Shown here piece after piece: positions 28,102 to 36,014 of a stretch of 64,000 nucleotides of DNA (positions are counted from its first letter, which is position 1; each line of letters begins with the position of its first letter). Origin of the DNA: an uncultured Cytophagales bacterium (lineage in GTDB: Bacteria; Bacteroidota; Bacteroidia; Cytophagales; Cyclobacteriaceae); contig CAJXNP010000015.1 of NCBI GenBank assembly GCA_913057175.1, positions 146,121 to 210,120 of the forward strand. Direction: 5' to 3'. The position numbers and the translations under genes are program-made. The notes beneath the pieces are model-generated. The model was not told the DNA's origin and made no database searches. It saw nothing but the letters and a program-made list of their open reading frames with translations.

Positions 28102-28818
28102 ATGCATATGAAAAAGATCCTGATAGCTGTGTACTTTATTGCAATGGGGCATCTAGCCCATTCCCAGGTTTTGATTTCACTCTTATTTGGTGAAAAACTA
28201 AATTCAGACAAGATCGAATTTGGATTAACAGGCGGGGATAATATTTCCTTTATTAATGATTTGCCAAACTCAAAACCTCTCAATCATTTTAACCTTGGCT
28301 TTTATTTTCATATCAATTTAAAAAACAGTCAATACCTGAGCACGGGAGTATTGGTCAAATCGAACGTCGGTGCGTCTGGCATGGATACCTATCCGATAGG
28401 CGACCCTGACTTCGATGATGTCTTCGCAGACGGTGAATTAACCAAAAAAATAAACTATTTCTACGTGCCCATTATGTATCATCAACGATTTAATAACAGG
28501 TGGTATCTCGAAGGCGGTTTTCAATTGGGGCTCAGGACCAAGGCTTATGATATATTTGAAGTAACAGATGGATACGGAGGAGATGTCACCTATAAAACCT
28601 GGGCCGGAGATGACTATAAAAGGCTTGATGCCGGTCTTATCGGTGGCGTGGGCTACAAATTTAAAAAGAATATTAAAAGCACGGCCGCTGGTATTAATTA
28701 CTATTATGGACTCATGAATGTGAGTACCATATCGGATGTCACCATGAAAAATTCTTCTATCTATTTTTATGTGAAAATACCAATAGGCGCTGGGAAAAGT
28801 GATGATACCGGGAGTTGA
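28102..28818 (+). CDS. PorT-like outer-membrane beta-barrel
   Basis: This 238-residue protein has a signal peptide (MKKILIAVYFIAMGHLAHSQ, after two leader residues MH) and the layout of the Bacteroidota PorT/OMP_b-brl_2 barrels: FGLTGGDNISFINDLPNSKP, GFYFHINLKNSQYLSTGVLV, INYFYVPIMYHQRFNNRWYL and EGGFQLGLRTKAYD, ending SSIYFYVKIPIG. It is driven by promoter P3 and stands alone. Downstream DNA to 29201 contains low-complexity GATTGG/TTATT text (28818-28890) and a REPIN-like element. Barrel class is likely; role in the regulon unknown. Confidence 0.8.
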   Translation: MHMKKILIAVYFIAMGHLAHSQVLISLLFGEKLNSDKIEFGLTGGDNISFINDLPNSKPLNHFNLGFYFHINLKNSQYLSTGVLVKSNVGASGMDTYPIGDPDFDDVFADGELTKKINYFYVPIMYHQRFNNRWYLEGGFQLGLRTKAYDIFEVTDGYGGDVTYKTWAGDDYKRLDAGLIGGVGYKFKKNIKSTAAGINYYYGLMNVSTISDVTMKNSSIYFYVKIPIGAGKSDDTGS

Positions 28819-29008
28819 GTTATTGGTTTGGGTTATTTAGTGAATTGGTGATTTAGCGATTGGGTGATAGAGCAATTTAACGATTGGGGGATTAATTTAT
28901 TAAGTCATTTTCCACAATATACGCCTATCCCCTTATCATTCGCAGAAGATCTGATGCTAACTGTTGTCTTGTAACTTTCTTTTGATATTATGATCAGTAA
29001 GAGAAAAA

Positions 29009-29136
29009 ATTCCCGGACCCTGTTCCGGGATCTCCTGGAGGCACCTTGCCAAGTAGTTTAAAAGAGCAATTTCTTTGTATCCTCTGACTTTTAATAGTTC
29101 ACGTAAGCTTTTCAGAGACCCCGTTCCGGGGTCCGG
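29009..29136. repeat. REPIN-like paired hairpin element, copy 2
   Basis: A left hairpin, ATTCCCGGACCCTGTTCCGG (from 29009), and a right hairpin, CCCCGTTCCGGGG (within 29115-29136), flank an 81-bp core. The core shares CCAAGTAG, CAATT, CTGACTTTTAAT and GTTC blocks, in order, with the reverse complement of copy 1 at 3953-4083. Hairpin arms have diverged to CCGGA while keeping pairing. Confidence 0.75.
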
Positions 29137-29201
29137 AGATAGCCGTTTTTTAGTGTTTCTTTATTTCATTAACCGACACCTTACTATATCCCAGAACAAT
29201 C

Positions 29202-29456
29202 TCACCTCTCAGGTAACGGTTTACTTGATTTGATCATGTGCAGCATTTCCTGCTCCAGGTCATTTTGTAACTCTTCATATTCGAAGATCATCTTATCAAA
29301 CTTATTATCTCCTTTTCTAAATTCTGCAAGTTTACTGGTGCAAAGGAGATAGTCCGTACAGACATCCTGAAATGATGAGTCATTCTCATACAGCCATTTG
29401 ATCTTTGTTTCAAAATCCGGGAAACTCTCAATTATGGAGCTGATGTTTTCTCGCAT
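29202..29456 (-). CDS. Small regulon protein of unknown function
   Basis: This 84-residue protein is acidic and helical, with no signal peptide: FPDFETKIKWLYENDSSFQD, VCTDYLLCTSKLAEFRKG, EELQNDLEQEMLHMIK. I recognise no family. It is convincing as a gene because promoter P4 sits directly upstream with the -7 box about 20 bp before the ATG, giving a very short leader. It runs in the same direction as the regulator gene upstream, whose stop codon touches P4. A cytoplasmic modulator of the regulator is possible but speculative. Confidence 0.6.
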   Translation of the reverse strand: MRENISSIIESFPDFETKIKWLYENDSSFQDVCTDYLLCTSKLAEFRKGDNKFDKMIFEYEELQNDLEQEMLHMIKSSKPLPER

Positions 29457-29475
29457 GCTATGGACAGATAGTCAA

Positions 29476-29529
29476 TAAATATAGCATGCAGTCAGATGAA
29501 TTGTAAGTATAAAACGGTTACTTAACCGT
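29476..29529 (-). promoter_or_regulatory. Regulon promoter P4 (minus strand)
   Basis: Read on the minus strand, ACGGTTAAGTAACCGT (29529-29514) is followed by TTTATACTTA and TATATTTA starting 46 bases in (29483-29476). This variant is itself palindromic. It lies between the regulator's stop codon and the 84-residue gene. Confidence 0.8.
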
Positions 29530-31190
29530 TAAATGAGCTCTTCGGAAATCATCGGATTTTTATGAATGGGAAGGCCAGCCTTGCAGGCAGCAGCCATTAA
29601 ACGATCCAATATCTGGTCATCAATAATAAAAAAGCCAAGATGCAGTCTTAAGTGGCTGACTATCTCTGGAAAGTCATTTATTAATGCCGTGACTTCAGGT
29701 TGCGCATTTTTGATCATGCCTAATTCTGTTTTGGCGATTGCCCTTGTCAGCGGTTTGAGAAAAATTTCATCAGGAGCATCTATTTTCAATGCAGATTCCA
29801 ACGCCTGGTCATATTGTTGGTAGTGAAAATAGATCAGAAAAAATCCCAGGTGAAACCACCAGGGGCAATGCGGATTGAGATCCAGTGATTTGGAAAGCAG
29901 AGGCAACGCCCGTTTATACTCACCTACACAAGCAAAACCAAAGCCTATAGCGCCGATTGAAGAAACAGAAAAGGGGTTCAAAGACAGGCATGTTTCCATC
30001 GCCACGATGGCTTCCTCTTTTTCTTTCCTGTAGATTTGAACCCATGCCAGTTCCTGATAGGCATGTTGGCATCTGGGGTTGATTTTAATCGCACGTTGTA
30101 CCAACTGGTAGCCAGTGTTGATGGGATCATCGACCGTGGGAAACCCTAATACATAGGCATCTAAATACAACTCAGAAAGCATCGACAAACAGCATGCATT
30201 GTCAGGGTCATCAACGATTGCTTTTTCCAGGGCTTCCCTTGTTTTCAGGTATGCCTCCCTGGTGAAATTCATATGGAAATAATAATTCCACAATACCGCA
30301 TCAAAGGATTCAATATCTGCAAATGTATTTTTAAAAGCCGAGTGCATACCATCCTGAATGATAAGTCCATAATATCCACCTAAAACTGAACAAACATGGT
30401 CAACAATTTCACTCTGGATTTTGAGAAGGTTATCGACTTTTAATGCATAATTGTAGCTTTTTGACCACAACTGAGTACTGTTCATTGTTTCAACGAGTCC
30501 CACGTTAATTCGAACTTCTTTTCCTGTTCTCATCACTGATCCATTGATCAGGTAGTGAGCACCTAGTTCGGATCCAATCCTATGTACATCAGCATCAATT
30601 GATGAGTATTTTCTCGAAGAATGATGCGCGATCACTGAAATACTCTGAAACTTGCTGAAGGACTGGGTGAGTTCTTCTCCAAATCCATCAACAAAAAACT
30701 GATACTTATTATCCGGACATAAATACCTGAATGGCAGAATGGCAATGGTCAGCTTTGTTCGTGAAAATGATTTTGACGGCGTTCGAGAACTTCCGTTGAG
30801 GCTTACTTTTGCTTTTTCAACAGTGTGAGAGCGAAAGACAGGAATGTAGGTTCCCTTTAATACTTCAATTTTCACAGAGTTATCTCGTCCTGGCCCTTGA
30901 TAATATTCATTTAGCAACCTTCTTAACCGGCCGGCATGAATCCTGACAATGGCATCTATCTGGGGATTAAAATCTGCACTTTTACCAAGAGCATTGACGG
31001 CGATGGTATACTCTTTGAGTTCATCCGTATGCCCTTCCAGGGTCTCCTCAACAATAAATTTCAAAAAATTGGACAATACAGGGGAATGAGAAAACATCTC
31101 ATGGGAAAGAATTTGATCCAATTGTTTTCTGATTTCCTTTTTGGGGTAAACCAAAGTTTGATCGGCGGTCGATAGGTCAGTAGATAGCAT
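29529..31190 (-). CDS. Winged-helix/TPR transcriptional regulator
   Basis: This 553-residue cytoplasmic protein has an N-terminal OmpR/SARP-like winged-helix domain (about 15-115: FSHSPVLSNFLKFIVEETL, IDAIVRIHAGRLRRLLNEYY, VKIEVLKGTYIPVF). This is the DNA-binding module seen before adenylate cyclase or TPR domains. A TolB/FlgO-like domain follows (about 145-275: LTIAILPFRYLCPD, GSELGAHYLINGSVMRTGKE), then TPR repeats (about 310-530). No transmembrane helix or cyclase domain is present. It is divergent from the sulfatase at 31518 with promoter P5 between them, and its stop touches P4, so it is the natural candidate to bind the five palindromes. That link is inference from proximity. Confidence 0.85.
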   Translation of the reverse strand: MLSTDLSTADQTLVYPKKEIRKQLDQILSHEMFSHSPVLSNFLKFIVEETLEGHTDELKEYTIAVNALGKSADFNPQIDAIVRIHAGRLRRLLNEYYQGPGRDNSVKIEVLKGTYIPVFRSHTVEKAKVSLNGSSRTPSKSFSRTKLTIAILPFRYLCPDNKYQFFVDGFGEELTQSFSKFQSISVIAHHSSRKYSSIDADVHRIGSELGAHYLINGSVMRTGKEVRINVGLVETMNSTQLWSKSYNYALKVDNLLKIQSEIVDHVCSVLGGYYGLIIQDGMHSAFKNTFADIESFDAVLWNYYFHMNFTREAYLKTREALEKAIVDDPDNACCLSMLSELYLDAYVLGFPTVDDPINTGYQLVQRAIKINPRCQHAYQELAWVQIYRKEKEEAIVAMETCLSLNPFSVSSIGAIGFGFACVGEYKRALPLLSKSLDLNPHCPWWFHLGFFLIYFHYQQYDQALESALKIDAPDEIFLKPLTRAIAKTELGMIKNAQPEVTALINDFPEIVSHLRLHLGFFIIDDQILDRLMAAACKAGLPIHKNPMISEELI

Positions 31191-31362
31191 TGACAGAGCA
31201 ACGTAAAAATAAGCAATTTAATTGATTAAGAATATAAATCTATCCCAACCCCTCAATTTCCATCCATGTTATATTCTGATGTTAAAAATAGGAAAATATT
31301 TATTCCTACCTTAGGAAAATTCTATCTTTTAAACTAATTCTGAGCTTGCCAATGTAGAGTTA

Positions 31363-31416
31363 ACCGTTAAGTAACGGTATTAAACTTATTTACAAAATAA
31401 AAGAAATTTACATTTG
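31363..31416 (+). promoter_or_regulatory. Regulon promoter P5
   Basis: The perfect palindrome ACCGTTAAGTAACGGT (31363-31378) is followed by ATTAAACTTA and a full-consensus -7 box TACATTTG at 31409-31416, 46 bases from the palindrome start. It is in the divergent gap between the regulator and the second sulfatase, so it could also mediate autoregulation. Confidence 0.85.
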
Positions 31417-31517
31417 ATTAGAACTAATAAAATAAACTGACACTAATTGTGAATTACAGGGTTTCCAACCAGAATAATTGAGCTTCATTCCAAATGAAAT
31501 AAACAAACAACGTAATT

Positions 31518-33860
31518 ATGAAAACAAACCTATTAGCTACCGTTATCTTGCTGTTATTCTGTTTTGAGGGCCTACGAGCCCAGGAAATGATTGACAGGGA
31601 AGTATTGCCTGTATTACATTCTGAACCCAAAACCTATACGGAATTGGATGTGAGGAATACAAAACCACCAAAACGTTTTGAAGTGACCCCTCCGGAAGGA
31701 GCGCCAAACGTCGTGATTGTTTTAATTGATGACCTTGGTTTTGGCGCTACCAAAACTTTTGGCGGCCCTATCAATTCTCCCACAATGGACAAACTGGCCA
31801 GCAATGGATTGATGTACAATAATTTTCATACCACATCACTTTGTTCTCCTACCAGGATGACCATTAAAACAGGAAGAAATCATCACACCTGTAACACCGG
31901 ATCCATTATGGAAACGTCAACGGCTTATCCAGGCAATACCGGAGCCCTGCCCAACAGCGTAGCACCACTGGCAGAAATGCTAAGGCTGAACGGTTATAGT
32001 ACCGGAGCCTTTGGGAAATGGCACGAAACGGCAGCCTGGGAAACCAGCGTATCGGGTCCATTTGACCGCTGGCCTACCCACCAGGGATTTGACAAGTTCT
32101 ATGGATTTATTGGTGGCGAAACTGATCAATGGGCGCCACTTATTTACGATGGTCTTAAAAAGGTAAATCCACCTAAAATGGAGAATTACCATTTCACCAC
32201 AGATATGACCAACCAGGCCATCAACTGGATGAAGGCGCAGCAATCCATGACGCCTGACAAGCCCTTCTTCATGTACTTTGCTACCGGAGCAGTGCATGCT
32301 CCACACCATGTGTCGAAAGAATGGTCAGACAAGTACAAAGGAAAATATGATAAGGGCTGGGATGCAGTAAGAGGAGAAACTTCTGCCAATATGAAGAAAA
32401 TGGGTATCATACCTGAAAACACCCAGCTACCTCCAAAGCCTGAAGACATCAAGGATTGGAGCAAACTTTCAGCAAATGAGAAGAAATTATTCACGCGCCA
32501 GGCGGAAGTTTTTTCAGGATTCATGGAAATGACCGATTATGAGGTCGGTCGATTGATTGAAGCCATTGAAGACATCGGAGAGTTGGAAAACACGCTGATC
32601 ATTTTTATCGCGGGTGACAATGGAACAAGCGCTGAAGGTGGCATGGTAGGTATGTACAATGAAATGACTTATTTCAATGGTGTCCAGGAATCAGTGGACG
32701 AAATGCTGAAACACATTGACCAGTGGGGAAGTGAATCAACATTCCCTCACATGGCCGCCGGATGGGCTGTCGCTTTTGACGCCCCTTTTAAATGGACCAA
32801 GCAGGTTGCTTCTGACTTTGGAGGAACCCGCAATGGGATGATCGTTCACTATCCCAAGGGAATCACAGAAAAAAAGGGATTGCGTAAGCAATTTACCCAC
32901 TCCACAGATATCGCCCCCACTATTTTGGAAGTAGCTGGATTACCTGAACCAAAAGTAGTACACGGCGTACCACAAATCCCGATGGAAGGTACCAGTTTCG
33001 CATTTTCATTCAATGATGCCAACGCGGCAGAAAGACATACCATTCAGTATTTTGAGATGTTTGGAAACCGTGGTATTTACAATGAAGGCTGGCTGGCACG
33101 TACCATACACCGTGCGCCATGGAAAGTCACCGGCCTTCCTCCTTTGGATACCGACGTTTGGGAGCTTTACAATGTAAAGGAAGATTTCAGTCTGTCAACG
33201 AATCTGGCCTCAAAATATCCCGAAAAAGTAAAGGAAATGGAAAACCTCTTTATGTGGCAGGCTCAGATCCACCATGTGTTGCCCATCGACGACCGAACCA
33301 TTGAGAGAGCCAATGCTTCCCTTGCCGGTCGACCAGACATAATGGGAGGTAGAAAATCACTCACCTTGTATGAAGGCATGGAGGGCATGCTTGAAAATTC
33401 ATTTATCAATATCAAAAACACGTCCTTTTCGGTAACCGCAGATCTGGACATCCCGAAAGATGGGGCTAAAGGAGTTGTCCTTACCCAGGGTGGAAGGTTT
33501 GGTGGATGGTCTTTTTATTTAAAAGATGGAAAGCCTGAATTTACCTACAACTACCTGGGTCTCACCAGATATGTAGTCTCAAGTGACCAGCCTTTGCCAG
33601 AAGGAGCATCCACCATAAAACTTGATTTTGCCTATGACGGAGATGGACTCGGCAAGGGAGGAAAAGCGACTATTTATGTGAATGACAAATCTACCGGCAG
33701 CGGTCGTGTGGAAAAAACCCAACCCAATATCTTTTCAGCAGATGAAACGGCCGATGTAGGGCTTGATAACCAAACTCCGGTCGCTGAAGGAATTGGCTAC
33801 GGCCCTGGAGAAACCAAATTCACTGGTAAGATTAATAAAGTAGTGATAGAAATAAACTAA
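31518..33860 (+). CDS. Large arylsulfatase, CSPTR type, second copy
   Basis: This 780-residue secreted type I sulfatase has a signal peptide (TVILLLFCFEGLRAQ), metal-binding LIDDLGFG (Asp71, Asp72), and formylglycine site CSPTR at Cys109 with TGRNHH following. GKWHETAAW, HAPHHVSKEW, IAGDNGTSAEGG and FKWTKQVASDFGGTRNGM are the remaining active-site segments. A beta-sandwich-like C-terminal domain (about 630-780; GVVLTQGGRFGGWSFYLKDG) matches the long AtsD-type architecture. The plan and Cys position are identical to those at 16890, so the two are paralogues. It is preceded by promoter P5. Substrate unknown; maturation enzyme not in the window. Confidence 0.95.
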   Translation: MKTNLLATVILLLFCFEGLRAQEMIDREVLPVLHSEPKTYTELDVRNTKPPKRFEVTPPEGAPNVVIVLIDDLGFGATKTFGGPINSPTMDKLASNGLMYNNFHTTSLCSPTRMTIKTGRNHHTCNTGSIMETSTAYPGNTGALPNSVAPLAEMLRLNGYSTGAFGKWHETAAWETSVSGPFDRWPTHQGFDKFYGFIGGETDQWAPLIYDGLKKVNPPKMENYHFTTDMTNQAINWMKAQQSMTPDKPFFMYFATGAVHAPHHVSKEWSDKYKGKYDKGWDAVRGETSANMKKMGIIPENTQLPPKPEDIKDWSKLSANEKKLFTRQAEVFSGFMEMTDYEVGRLIEAIEDIGELENTLIIFIAGDNGTSAEGGMVGMYNEMTYFNGVQESVDEMLKHIDQWGSESTFPHMAAGWAVAFDAPFKWTKQVASDFGGTRNGMIVHYPKGITEKKGLRKQFTHSTDIAPTILEVAGLPEPKVVHGVPQIPMEGTSFAFSFNDANAAERHTIQYFEMFGNRGIYNEGWLARTIHRAPWKVTGLPPLDTDVWELYNVKEDFSLSTNLASKYPEKVKEMENLFMWQAQIHHVLPIDDRTIERANASLAGRPDIMGGRKSLTLYEGMEGMLENSFINIKNTSFSVTADLDIPKDGAKGVVLTQGGRFGGWSFYLKDGKPEFTYNYLGLTRYVVSSDQPLPEGASTIKLDFAYDGDGLGKGGKATIYVNDKSTGSGRVEKTQPNIFSADETADVGLDNQTPVAEGIGYGPGETKFTGKINKVVIEIN

Positions 33861-34020
33861 AAAAGTCAAGGCAAACGCATTCATAAGTATCATTTTCTTC
33901 ATTCATGAGCCGATTTGATATTCTAAATCAAGCAATATTAAAAGAGCGAATTTTTGAATGGAGCTTAGTCGAAAAACAAGAATGTGTTTGCCTTGCTACC
34001 CTAAATTAAAAATCCAAAAA

Positions 34021-34518
34021 ATGAAAAAGCTGTTAATCTTATTAGCGCTGCTTCCCCTTCTAATGAATTGCTCATCGGATGGCGGAATGGCTGAAAAAAA
34101 CATTGCCTTAATTGAAAAATATGTTGCTGCAGTTGAAAACCTTGACTATGAGACAATGGAAGTATTGCTCGCTGATAATTATGTGGGTTTAGGCCCTTCG
34201 TACGGCGACTCGATCAGAAAGACCGAGGCCATTGAACAATGGAAAAGAAACATAGAAAACCTCTACGAGAAAATTGACTACAATCGATCCAGGAACTTTC
34301 CTATTAAGGTTACAACCGGCGATAACCAGGGCGATTGGGTATCAAGTTGGGCAGAACTCAACATCCACTACAAAAACGGTCGGGGACCTGCCTTAATCTG
34401 GGCTAATTCCATTTACCAGATTGAAAATAATCAGATAGTTAAGAGTTATACTTTTTACAATGAGGCTGATGTCCTGGAACAATTAGGCTATGTATTTGTG
34501 CATCCGGATGATCTTTAA
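34021..34518 (+). CDS. NTF2/SnoaL-like lipoprotein
   Basis: From ATG 34021 the protein starts MKKLLILLALLPLLMNCSSD, a lipoprotein signal with Cys at about residue 17. The upstream Met at 33958 would place 21 unrelated residues ahead of it, so I reject that start. The mature part of about 148 residues has the nuclear-transport-factor-2 (SnoaL-like) fold pattern: NIALIEKYVAAVENLDYETM, LADNYVGLGPSYGDS, WKRNIENLYEKI, WVSSWAELNIHYKNG, IWANSIYQIENNQIVKSYTF. These folds bind small ligands; no catalytic residues can be assigned. It is followed by the Gly-zipper gene at 18 bp. Confidence 0.85.
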   Translation: MKKLLILLALLPLLMNCSSDGGMAEKNIALIEKYVAAVENLDYETMEVLLADNYVGLGPSYGDSIRKTEAIEQWKRNIENLYEKIDYNRSRNFPIKVTTGDNQGDWVSSWAELNIHYKNGRGPALIWANSIYQIENNQIVKSYTFYNEADVLEQLGYVFVHPDDL

Positions 34519-34535
34519 ATCTTAATTAAAAAAAC

Positions 34536-35033
34536 ATGAAAACTATTTCATTAAGCATATTCATAATCATACTATTTACCGTCCCCACTTTGGCTCAAAC
34601 GAATACTTCTATTGCTTCAGGGTTGGGACTATATGTCTTTCCTACGAAAGATCAGGATGCAGCAACACAGGATGCTGATGAGGCAGCCTGCTACAAATGG
34701 GCGAAGGAACAAACGGGAGTTGATCCGATCAATCCCCCTCAGGTCCAGGCTGAGCAGGTGGACAGATCTGCTGATGGTACCGCCGTTGTTGGAGCTGCAG
34801 GCGGAGCTGCTGCCGGGGCTGCCATTGGAGCGATTGCAGGCGATGCCGGAAAAGGTGCGGCAATCGGCGCTGTTTTAGGAGGTTTAAGAGGGCGAAGGGC
34901 TAAAGTTGTTGGTGATGAAATGGAACAGCAACAAAACAACCAGGCCGCAGCCAACCAGGAAAAAGCCATGATGGACAACTTCAAAAAAGCCTTTAGTGCA
35001 TGTATGGAAGGAAAAGGCTATACAGTGAAATAA
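34536..35033 (+). CDS. Glycine-zipper envelope protein
   Basis: This 165-residue protein has a signal peptide (SLSIFIIILFTVPTLAQ) and a central glycine zipper (about 88-115: VVGAAGGAAAGAAIGAIAGD, then KGAAIGAVLGGLRGRRAK), typical of YMGG/OmpA-associated proteins that insert in or tether to the outer membrane. An upstream domain has EAACYKWAKEQTGVDP. The C-terminus is Gln/Asn-rich (EMEQQQNNQAAANQEKAMMD) and ends with a small Cys-containing helix. It lies 18 bp after the NTF2-like lipoprotein gene, so the two are likely co-transcribed. Role unknown, probably envelope structure. Confidence 0.85.
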   Translation: MKTISLSIFIIILFTVPTLAQTNTSIASGLGLYVFPTKDQDAATQDADEAACYKWAKEQTGVDPINPPQVQAEQVDRSADGTAVVGAAGGAAAGAAIGAIAGDAGKGAAIGAVLGGLRGRRAKVVGDEMEQQQNNQAAANQEKAMMDNFKKAFSACMEGKGYTVK

Positions 35034-35065
35034 TAATAAACTTGCTGTGCTAATAATCACATTGT

Positions 35066-35155
35066 GAAAAATCAGATGAAAACATTTATTTGATGGTAAC
35101 CCACCCCTTCGCCCCTCCAATGGAGGGGAATGGCGGTGTTTTCATCAGATTTTTC
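35066..35155. repeat. MITE-like inverted-repeat element
   Basis: GAAAAATCAGATGAAAACA (35066-35084) and TGTTTTCATCAGATTTTTC (35137-35155) form a 19-bp terminal inverted repeat with one mismatch. Inside is a perfect hairpin, CCCCTCC-AAT-GGAGGGG (35112-35128). At 90 bp with no ORF this resembles a small non-autonomous element or a double terminator between the Gly-zipper and DUF4136 genes. Confidence 0.65.
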
Positions 35156-35215
35156 GATAGACTTAACCTTTTAGGTCAAGATAATTCATCAAACACATAT
35201 TAAAATCAAAAAAAA

Positions 35216-35782
35216 ATGAAAACGACCATTAAACTTTCCTCCATCCTATTAGGGATGCTATTGCTCACACACCTGTCCTATTCACAGGCTACAAGCGACT
35301 ATGATAAAAACGTAGATTTTACCAAGTACAAAACCTACTCCTTCGCAGGCTGGGAAAAAGACAGTGATAAACAGCTAACAGACTTTGATAAAAAGCGGAT
35401 ACTGGAAGCTTTCAAATCTGAATTTGACAGCCGGGGCATGAAATTAGTACAGGAAAATCCTGATGCAATGATCACCCTCTTTCTAGTCACAGAAGCAAAG
35501 ACCAGCACAACTGCCTACACCAATTACACAGGTGGAATGGGTTACGGTGCTGCTCGCTGGGGCTGGGGAATGGGCATGGGATCTGCTACTACTACCTATT
35601 CCGAAAATGATTATACGGAAGGTACGATGGTGGTCGACATGTACGATGAAGAAAGCAAAGCCCTGGTGTGGCAGGGAACAATGAAAACCGACGTGGAAGA
35701 AAATCCGCAAAAAAGGGAAAAGACCATTCCAAAAAAGACAAAGAAGCTAATGAAAAGCTTCCCCATCCCACCTGTTAAGTAA
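35216..35782 (+). CDS. DUF4136 lipoprotein-like secreted protein
   Basis: This 188-residue protein has a signal peptide (MKTTIKLSSILLGMLLLTHL, cut near SYSQA) and DUF4136 features: VDFTKYKTYSFAGWEKDSDK at the start, KRILEAFKSEFDSRGMKLVQ, and TMVVDMYDEESKALVWQGTM near the C-terminus. Unusual is a Gly/Trp/Met-rich loop in the middle (GGMGYGAARWGWGMGMGSAT). DUF4136 proteins are exported with unknown function. It is followed by a strong hairpin at 35824-35869, so it ends a transcript. It is separated from the Gly-zipper gene by the MITE-like element. Confidence 0.9.
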   Translation: MKTTIKLSSILLGMLLLTHLSYSQATSDYDKNVDFTKYKTYSFAGWEKDSDKQLTDFDKKRILEAFKSEFDSRGMKLVQENPDAMITLFLVTEAKTSTTAYTNYTGGMGYGAARWGWGMGMGSATTTYSENDYTEGTMVVDMYDEESKALVWQGTMKTDVEENPQKREKTIPKKTKKLMKSFPIPPVK

Positions 35783-35823
35783 TTCAAGGGAGCCAGAGGA
35801 GATAACTGGCAAAAAACACATTC

Positions 35824-35869
35824 AACCTGAGTTCGAAAAAAACTTTGTTTCTGAAATCGAACTCAGGTT
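35824..35869 (+). terminator. Hairpin terminator
   Basis: AACCTGAGTTCGA (35824-35836) pairs perfectly with TCGAACTCAGGTT (35857-35869) around a 20-base loop that contains its own A-rich and T-rich stretches. ACTTTATTT follows. It ends the DUF4136 transcript. Confidence 0.75.
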
Positions 35870-36014
35870 ACTTTATTTCCCCTGATTTTTATTTTTTATC
35901 AATTCCGCCATTATTTTATTGGAAAGCACCTTAAATCTTCTCAATGTTAACATAGGTTAATGCAATCCTCCCCCACTCTCTACAAATTTGTTCACCAAAC
36001 AAAAAAAGAGAGTC

